64,000 nucleotides of DNA from Actinomycetes bacterium (GTDB lineage: Bacteria; Actinomycetota; Acidimicrobiia; Acidimicrobiales; RAAP-2): the NCBI GenBank assembly GCA_021784205.1, contig JAJXTB010000001.1, forward strand, positions 1 to 64,000. The letters are read 5' to 3'. Below are positions 58,652 to 64,000 of this stretch, one piece after another. Position numbers and translations under genes: made by a program. The notes beneath the pieces were generated by a model that did not search any database, was not told the origin of the DNA, and saw only the letters and a program-made list of their open reading frames with translations. Position 1 is the first letter of the stretch; each line of letters begins with the position of its first letter.

Positions 58652-59290
58652 TCAGCGCAGGATATTCACGGCCCGGGCGGCGACCACCGCGAACGTGACC
58701 AGCGACACGACGGACTCAGCGGCGAAGAGGGCCTTCGCGCGCGCACTCAGCGGCATGGCGTCCGCGGGGGCGAAGCTCGTCCCGTTGGCCAAGGACGTGT
58801 AGAGGTAGTCGGTGAAGTGCGGATACCAGTCCGGTGGCGCCAACTGCGGATTCTCCATCTGGGGGAACTGCAGGTCGGGCCAGGCCGTCGTGTGGCCCGC
58901 CCGGCGGTGCGGACCGCCCCGGTCGATCTCCCAGAACCACAGGCCGAAGATGACGACGTTGGTGATCCAGATCGAGACCGCCGAATAGACCAGCTCGCGA
59001 CCCTGGGTGACCGCGCTCGTGAGCAGGTGGTGCACGAGCAGGGCCATCGACATCACGTTGGCCACGCTGATCAAGGCGATGAGGACGATGGTGACCTGAC
59101 GGACGAGCGGCGACTCATTGGGGTGGCGGTGGCGGCGCAGCGACAGCGGGATCAGCGGCAGGACGATCAGCACCGGCACGAGCCAGCGCGGGCCGATCAC
59201 CAGCCGGCTGGGTAGCACGACGTAGAGCACGATGCACACGACGAGCGCCAGGGATGCGGGCCAGCGTGGTTCGGGTCGGGCGTCGGTCAC
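58652..59290 (-). CDS. Multi-pass membrane protein (DUF1345-like), unknown function
   Basis: A 212-residue membrane protein with about five hydrophobic segments (roughly 11-30, 34-50, 65-90, 102-122, 185-210). Between the fourth and fifth is a polar stretch with DYLYTSLANGTSFAPADAMPLSARAKALF, similar to the conserved loop of DUF1345 proteins. Function is unknown. GTG 59290 is preceded by TAATCT at 6 nt; the TAA of that hexamer is also the stop codon of the gene upstream. Confidence 0.7.
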   Translation of the reverse strand: MTDARPEPRWPASLALVVCIVLYVVLPSRLVIGPRWLVPVLIVLPLIPLSLRRHRHPNESPLVRQVTIVLIALISVANVMSMALLVHHLLTSAVTQGRELVYSAVSIWITNVVIFGLWFWEIDRGGPHRRAGHTTAWPDLQFPQMENPQLAPPDWYPHFTDYLYTSLANGTSFAPADAMPLSARAKALFAAESVVSLVTFAVVAARAVNILR

Positions 59291-59296
59291 GCCCGA

Positions 59297-59302
59297 AGAT
59301 TA
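59297..59302 (-). promoter_or_regulatory. -10 hexamer sharing bases with a stop codon
   Basis: TAATCT (minus, 59302-59297) ends 6 nt before the GTG of the membrane-protein gene. Its first three bases are the TAA stop (59302-59300) of the preceding gene. Confidence 0.5.
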
Positions 59303-60109
59303 ACTGAGTCGAATCTGGCCCATCGCCGCGACGTTCTGGGGCGAGATGAGCGACGGGATCGACGACGTCGAGCCGAACAACTTCTTCAGGATCGACTTGG
59401 TGACCGGCACGACGTCCTTCGCCGGCGGCGCGCTGATCGGCGTGCGCTGGTTGTAGGACAGCACCGTGACGGTGATCGAGGCCGTCGAGCGCTTCGAGGT
59501 GACCGTCAGCCCGAGCCCCGTCACCTCGCCCTGACTACCCACCGAGATGCTGAAGTCGACGGTGGCGAGGGTGGGCAGCGTCACGGGCAGCCCGGCCGGC
59601 GCGCGGATCGTCGTGTGGTCGCGGTAGAAGTTGTAGGTCGTCACCGTTCCCGAGGTCGTGACCGTCTTGCGGGTGTAGCCCGAGATGAGCGCGATGTCGG
59701 GCTTGGTCAGCTCGAGGGAGTAGCCGTAGAGCGACGGCGTCTTCATCGGGGTGCTGATCCACGAGCGCCCGACAATCGACTGCAGGTTCGACAGGCCCGC
59801 GTAGAGGTGCCGGTGGACCAGGCGCAGGTCCGCGTTGAGCGACGAGAAGGCGAAGGGCACGTGCACCGTCGCGTCGACGCTGTTGGTCACGAAATTGACC
59901 TTTACGTCGGCGTTGACCGAATAGGCCTGGCCCGTCGTGATGGCGACGGCGAGGTCGGCCGTTCGGGGCGGATACCCGTTGAGCGCCAGGTTGTCAGCCG
60001 TGCTCGAGCCAGGATTGGTGTCGGTTGCCGCCAGGACGATGCCCGTCACCGTCAGCGCGACGGCGACCACGACCAGCGCGATGGCGCCCGCCCGCTTGGA
60101 AAATGCCAT
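59300..60109 (-). CDS. Secreted or membrane-anchored protein of unknown function
   Basis: I do not recognise this 269-residue protein. It has an N-terminal hydrophobic segment (about 9-28) with no obvious lipobox, then a mostly beta-strand, Ser/Thr/Val-rich domain containing alternating patterns such as VKVNFVTNSVDATVHVPF and STASITVTVLSYNQRT. It looks like an extracytoplasmic beta-rich domain. TAGGGT ends 6 nt before the ATG (leaderless). The adjacent membrane-protein gene follows on the same strand. Confidence 0.65.
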   Translation of the reverse strand: MAFSKRAGAIALVVVAVALTVTGIVLAATDTNPGSSTADNLALNGYPPRTADLAVAITTGQAYSVNADVKVNFVTNSVDATVHVPFAFSSLNADLRLVHRHLYAGLSNLQSIVGRSWISTPMKTPSLYGYSLELTKPDIALISGYTRKTVTTSGTVTTYNFYRDHTTIRAPAGLPVTLPTLATVDFSISVGSQGEVTGLGLTVTSKRSTASITVTVLSYNQRTPISAPPAKDVVPVTKSILKKLFGSTSSIPSLISPQNVAAMGQIRLS

Positions 60110-60147
60110 GCGTCCACCCTAGTGAACAGCGGGTTGGACGACGTCGC

Positions 60148-61116
60148 TCAGGCCGTGCCGAGCAACTCGATGAACAGCTCGTGGGCGATGTTGCGGCCAC
60201 TGGCGATGAAGCCGATTCGCGAGGTCGCGTCTCCGACCACGTCGGCCGTGATGGCGGCGTAGGCCGTGGTCGCCGAGCCCTCCATCACCAGGCCCGAGTT
60301 CTCCGCGACCTCGCGGACCCCGTGGCGGATCGCGACCTCGGGCACGAGCACGAGCGGCACGCCGAAGCGCGCGATCAGCTCGTTGGTCACCGCGCCGTCG
60401 TCGCCGCCACCCGCCAGCCCGTCGGCGATCGTCTCGTGGTGCACCACCTCTTCCATGGGCGTGCCGCGCAGCACGTGGTACATCGCGGCGCTCTCCTCGG
60501 GCTGGACGCCCGTGATTCGCACGTCGCCCCGGCCGTGGGCCTCGCGCGACAGCAGTACGCCCGAGATCAGGCCGCCACCGCCCACCGGCACCACGAGGTG
60601 CTCGAGGTCGGGCACCTGCTCGATGAGTTCGTCAAAGACCGTGGCCTGGCCCGCGATGACGCTCGTGTCGTTGAAGGGCGAGATGTAGCGGATGCCCCGC
60701 TGGCTCGCCAACTCGAGCGCGTGCGCCTGAGCCTCGTCGTAGCTGGAGCCGACCTGGATCAGCTCGATGTCGTAGCGGCGCAGTTTCTGGACCTTCGCGA
60801 TGGAGGCGTTCGCGGGCACGACGACCGTGGCCGGCACGCCGAGCAGCATCGACGCGTGGGCGATGCCCAGACCGTGGTTGCCGGCTGACGACGTGATCAC
60901 TGCACCCGAGGGGTCCTCTCGGTGCGCCGCGTCGATGGCGCTGAGCGCTCCTCGCACCTTGAACGATCCCGTGACCTGCAGGCCCTCGAGCTTCGCGGTG
61001 ACCAGGCGGTCGCGCATGTTCAGCGTCACGGCCGGAGTCGGAACGAGATAGCGCGCGATGACCTCGCGAGCCGTCTCGAGCTGTTCGGGTGTCGGTGCCG
61101 CGACGTGTCGAATCAT
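60148..61116 (-). CDS. Threonine/serine dehydratase (PLP, no regulatory domain)
   Basis: A fold-type II PLP enzyme of 322 residues: PLP lysine in VTGSFKVRGALSA (near residue 53), SSAGNHGLGIAHAS, and the phosphate cup VGGGGLISG. There is no C-terminal ACT domain, so it resembles catabolic threonine/serine ammonia-lyases or serine racemase-like enzymes more than biosynthetic IlvA. It could still supply 2-oxobutyrate for isoleucine. ATG 61116 has GGAGG upstream. Confidence 0.86.
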   Translation of the reverse strand: MIRHVAAPTPEQLETAREVIARYLVPTPAVTLNMRDRLVTAKLEGLQVTGSFKVRGALSAIDAAHREDPSGAVITSSAGNHGLGIAHASMLLGVPATVVVPANASIAKVQKLRRYDIELIQVGSSYDEAQAHALELASQRGIRYISPFNDTSVIAGQATVFDELIEQVPDLEHLVVPVGGGGLISGVLLSREAHGRGDVRITGVQPEESAAMYHVLRGTPMEEVVHHETIADGLAGGGDDGAVTNELIARFGVPLVLVPEVAIRHGVREVAENSGLVMEGSATTAYAAITADVVGDATSRIGFIASGRNIAHELFIELLGTA

Positions 61117-61187
61117 GGGGAAACCTCCGTGTTTACCTTAGTGGGGGCCGTTCCGTCGTTTCGGTTGCCCACCAGTAAGGTCGGCCC

Positions 61188-61754
61188 GTGCACTCGGTTC
61201 TCGACGTCGTCGTCCTGTCCTCGGTCGCCTTCGTGGGCACGATGTTCGATAACTACTTCGCCTTCGCCGCCCAGCTGCTCGTCACCGACCCCGCGCGATT
61301 CCGGCGCGTCGCGTGGGCCCAGGCGGTCGGGGTCGCGATGCTTGTCGTCGTCGCCGCCGCCGTCGGCTCGGTGCTCACCGCCATACCCGTGCATTGGACG
61401 GGACTGTTCTGTGTCGCGCCGTGGTCGATGGCCTGGTACCGCTGGCGCCACCACGACCACCACGCACCAGCGACCTATCGACGCGGTGCGCTCACCACCG
61501 TGCTCGTGACCGTCGCGCTCGGCGGGGACAACCTCGGCGTGTGGATCCCCCTGCTGCGCGTGGACGGCCTCGTCTACGGGATCCTCACCGTCGCGGTCTT
61601 CGCGGTCTGGGAGCTCGTGTTTCTACTCAGCGCGCAGCGTCTGACGCGACACCCGCGCGTCGCCGCCTTCGGGGAGGCGAACGCCCATCGAATCACCCCG
61701 TGGGTCTATCTCGTGCTGGGCGGACTGATCCTCGTCGAAAGCGGGCTCCTCTAG
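61188..61754 (+). CDS. CadD-family transporter (LysE superfamily)
   Basis: A 188-residue, about six-helix membrane protein with the two family half-motifs FVGTMFDNYFAFAAQL (near 16) and VALGGDNLGVWIPLL (near 109). CadD proteins are linked to cadmium resistance or amine export; the substrate here is unproven. GTG 61188 has no ribosome-binding site; TAAGGT ends 6 nt upstream. Confidence 0.78.
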   Translation: MHSVLDVVVLSSVAFVGTMFDNYFAFAAQLLVTDPARFRRVAWAQAVGVAMLVVVAAAVGSVLTAIPVHWTGLFCVAPWSMAWYRWRHHDHHAPATYRRGALTTVLVTVALGGDNLGVWIPLLRVDGLVYGILTVAVFAVWELVFLLSAQRLTRHPRVAAFGEANAHRITPWVYLVLGGLILVESGLL

Positions 61755-61790
61755 CCCGGAGACGCCAGGCCGACCGCTAGCGTCGAAGCC

Positions 61791-62966
61791 GTGTCAACGA
61801 CGACCGCCAATCAGACGCTCAACCGATTGACGGTGATCGTGGCGCTGCAGTGGATGGGCGCGACCCTCGGCCTGCCGCTGCTCCCGCTCTTCCTCGAGCA
61901 CCGCGGCGGCACGCCCACGGTCATCGGCTTCATCATGGCCGCCTTCTTCGTCGCCGGCGTGGCCACCCAGTTCGCGCTCGGCCACCTGGCCGACCGCTTC
62001 GGTCGGCGCCCGATCCTCATCGCGAGCCTCGTCGTCTACGGCCTCGCGAGCATGACCTACCTCCTCCCGGTGGCCGCACCGTGGTTCGCGCTGACCCGCG
62101 GCTTCCAGGGTGCGGCGGCCGGCGCCATCGAGGTCGCATCGCTCTCGGCGGTATCGGCCCTGTTCCCCGAGTCCGAACGGGGCCGAGCGGTCTCGCGGAT
62201 CATGGCCGCCCAGCTGCTCGGGATCGCCATCGGACCGGTCGTCGGCGTCGTGGCGTCGGTGCGCACCCTCGGCTGGGCCTTCTTCGTGACCGGGGTCATC
62301 AGCCTGCTCGCCGCGGTCCAGACGGGCCGCATCTCGCTCGGCGACGTCGTGGACACCTCGCTGCCACTGCCCAAGCTCCAGTGGACGCCCCAAGTGCTCG
62401 GCTCGCTGACCGCGGCGAGCGCGACGGGCCTCGCGATCGGCGTCTACGAGGCGTGCTGGAGCCTCCTGATGCACGCGCACCACGCCTCCACCCTGCAGAT
62501 CCGGCTGAGCTGGACCCTCTTTAGCGTCCCCTGGGTCGCGCTCAGCCGAGCCGGCGGATGGCTCGCCGACCACGCGAATCGACGCGTGACGGCCTTGCTC
62601 GGCTTGCTCAACGTCGCCTTCTTCCTCTCGCTCTACCCGCACATCCACAACAACGTCGCGCTGCTCCTGCTGGGATCGCTCGAGTCAATCGGCACGTCGC
62701 TGTCGATGCCGTCCATCTCGTCGCTGCTCACCCAGGGCGCGGACTCGCGTGAGCTCGGGCGACGCCAGGGCCTCTACGCGACCGCCAACACCGCCTCGCT
62801 GGCCATCGCCGCGAGCGTGTCGGGTTACCTCTTCACGATCAACGAGGCGCTGCCCTTCACGGTAATGGCGATCACATCGGCGGTACTTACGGTGACCACG
62901 CTCGCGTGGTGGCGAGACGTTCGGGGCCACGTGCGCGCGGCGCCCAGCGAGGCCGCGATTACTTGA
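61791..62966 (+). CDS. MFS transporter (drug/sugar efflux-like)
   Basis: A 391-residue, 12-helix transporter: the loop 2-3 signature FALGHLADRFGRRPILIASLVVYGLAS (about 62-88), helix 4 GFQGAAAGAIEVASL, and the second-half repeat RAGGWLADHANRRVTALLG. It resembles TetA/Bmr-like exporters; substrate unknown. GTG 61791 has TAGCGT ending 7 nt upstream and no ribosome-binding site. The 3' end overlaps the opposite-strand binding-protein gene by 8 bp. Confidence 0.85.
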   Translation: MSTTTANQTLNRLTVIVALQWMGATLGLPLLPLFLEHRGGTPTVIGFIMAAFFVAGVATQFALGHLADRFGRRPILIASLVVYGLASMTYLLPVAAPWFALTRGFQGAAAGAIEVASLSAVSALFPESERGRAVSRIMAAQLLGIAIGPVVGVVASVRTLGWAFFVTGVISLLAAVQTGRISLGDVVDTSLPLPKLQWTPQVLGSLTAASATGLAIGVYEACWSLLMHAHHASTLQIRLSWTLFSVPWVALSRAGGWLADHANRRVTALLGLLNVAFFLSLYPHIHNNVALLLLGSLESIGTSLSMPSISSLLTQGADSRELGRRQGLYATANTASLAIAASVSGYLFTINEALPFTVMAITSAVLTVTTLAWWRDVRGHVRAAPSEAAIT

Positions 62967-64000
62967 TCCAGATCTGATCCCACCGGGTCGAGCCCAGGTC
63001 GGGGTTCAGACAGCGCGTCGTCCCGTCGCCCGCGGTGGCGTAGGCCCAGTTCTGGATGTTGTCCCGAGCCGCCCAGCCCGTCACGACGAAGGTCAGGAAC
63101 AGGTACGGGATGTCTTTGGCGAACTGCTGGTTCACCTTCGCCCACAGGGAGCGCAACTGGCCCGAGTTGGCCGGTGACGCGAGCGCGTTGAGCATGGCCG
63201 ACTCGACGACCGGGTCGCCCAGGTGCGCGAAATTCACCGCGCCGGCGATGAAGGTGTTCGCGGGCAGGGCGGGGAGTCCGAGGCCTCCCTGGGCCGGCGA
63301 CGCCGTCGCGGGCTGTGAGACGAACCAGACGTAGTTGAGGGCCGGGTCGACGCCGCCGAACTGGATCCAGTCCGCGCAGTCGTACTGCCCGAGGATCACG
63401 TTCTCGATCAGCGTCGACTGGGTCAGCGGCCGCGGGGTCACCGTGATGCCGACCGCCTGGAGCTGCTGGGACAGGAACGCGAAGCCCTTCGCCGACGACG
63501 CGCTGCCGGCGATGTAGTCCATCACGAAGCCGACCGTCGAGACCTTGTGATTGGCCTTGTAGGCGTCGACCAGTTCCTTGGCCTTCTTCGGGTTGTAGGA
63601 CGGGTAGTGGGGGTTGCGGTAGTAGGGCGACGACGTCTTGTAGATGCCGTCCGATATCGGCTGGACCCCGCCGGCGACCACCGTGTGGAAGGTCTTGCGG
63701 TTGATCGCCATGGCGCAGGCCTGGCGGATCGTCACGTCGTTCAGCACGGGCTTGAGCTTGGTGTTCCACGTCAGGGTCGACGGATCGACGGCGCCCATGG
63801 TCCCCTCGTAGTCGGCGAACTGCACGGGCGTCGGCACCGCCTGACCCTTCTCGATGTAGGAGAGCGCGCCGGGCACGCCCGCCGTGGCGAACTCGCCGGC
63901 CCAGGCGAAGTACTGGTTCATCGTGCCCGTCGTGTTGACGATCAGGCAGAGCGAGTCGGGATTCGTCGGGTCGTTGACGTCGGTGCGGTACTTGATGCCC
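62959..64000 (-). CDS. ABC transporter substrate-binding protein, family 5 (partial)
   Basis: The frame remains open to the right window edge, so the N-terminus and signal peptide are missing; the internal Met at 63921 is not the start. The visible 347 residues resemble the C-terminal two thirds of oligopeptide/nickel binding proteins: NDVTIRQACAMAINRKTF, YNPKKAKELVDAYK, GYFAF-type lobes and YDCADWIQFGGVDPALNY. The cargo is probably a peptide. Confidence 0.85.
   Translation of the reverse strand, partial: GIKYRTDVNDPTNPDSLCLIVNTTGTMNQYFAWAGEFATAGVPGALSYIEKGQAVPTPVQFADYEGTMGAVDPSTLTWNTKLKPVLNDVTIRQACAMAINRKTFHTVVAGGVQPISDGIYKTSSPYYRNPHYPSYNPKKAKELVDAYKANHKVSTVGFVMDYIAGSASSAKGFAFLSQQLQAVGITVTPRPLTQSTLIENVILGQYDCADWIQFGGVDPALNYVWFVSQPATASPAQGGLGLPALPANTFIAGAVNFAHLGDPVVESAMLNALASPANSGQLRSLWAKVNQQFAKDIPYLFLTFVVTGWAARDNIQNWAYATAGDGTTRCLNPDLGSTRWDQIWIK

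Overview
The window is a gene-dense, high-G+C (roughly two-thirds G+C by eye) bacterial chromosome segment with short intergenic gaps, frequent GTG starts and many 1-4 bp stop/start overlaps. Gene content (actinobacterial-type LeuB and SerC, three-PASTA kinase-like protein, GatCAB, TANNNT promoters with leaderless transcripts) points to an actinomycete, probably of the Acidimicrobiia; the class is an inference. I saw no rRNA, tRNA, CRISPR array, insertion sequence or phage gene.

Region 1 (1-28 kb) is a biosynthetic supercluster. After a broken-off gpmA, an acyl-CoA dehydrogenase and a small unknown gene come leuB-ilvE (minus) and, divergently, greA-leuC-leuD-asparaginase (plus). A short metabolic insert follows: a sphingosine-1-phosphate-lyase-like PLP enzyme, an FGGY sugar kinase, ACC deaminase (acdS) and a PQ-loop membrane protein. 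Then come leuA, an aldo/keto reductase, serA, aspC, serC, ilvC-ilvN-ilvB and ilvD. Both leuA and ilvB are preceded by a tiny leader peptide rich in the end-product amino acids and by an intrinsic terminator, so both are predicted to be controlled by ribosome-mediated attenuation.

Region 2 (24.7-46 kb) is largely housekeeping: a DUF3048 protein, gatC-gatA-gatB, an esterase, an SDR, a PASTA pseudokinase with a coupled Cys-rich small protein, mnmA-ligA, a cysteine desulfurase with a semialdehyde dehydrogenase, an MFS exporter, a divergent yceI/marR pair with an operator inside the promoter, and ileS, which carries a swapped GXHH signature motif. Small acetyltransferase, HAD phosphatase, thiol peroxidase and quinone reductase genes follow.

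Region 3 (48-58.7 kb) looks like a polyamine island: potA-potD-potB-potC uptake, aminobutyraldehyde dehydrogenase, an Lrp/AsnC regulator, a class III putrescine-type aminotransferase and a PuuB-like oxidase. Alanine dehydrogenase sits beside the transporter and could recycle the alanine made by a pyruvate-dependent transaminase.

Region 4 (58.7-64 kb) holds two uncharacterised envelope proteins, a threonine/serine dehydratase, a CadD-type transporter, an MFS transporter and a peptide-type solute-binding protein cut by the window edge.

A window-wide pattern is that about 20 genes have a TANNNT-like -10 hexamer ending only 5-8 nt before the start codon and no Shine-Dalgarno sequence, which predicts leaderless mRNAs. 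These include both attenuator leader peptides.
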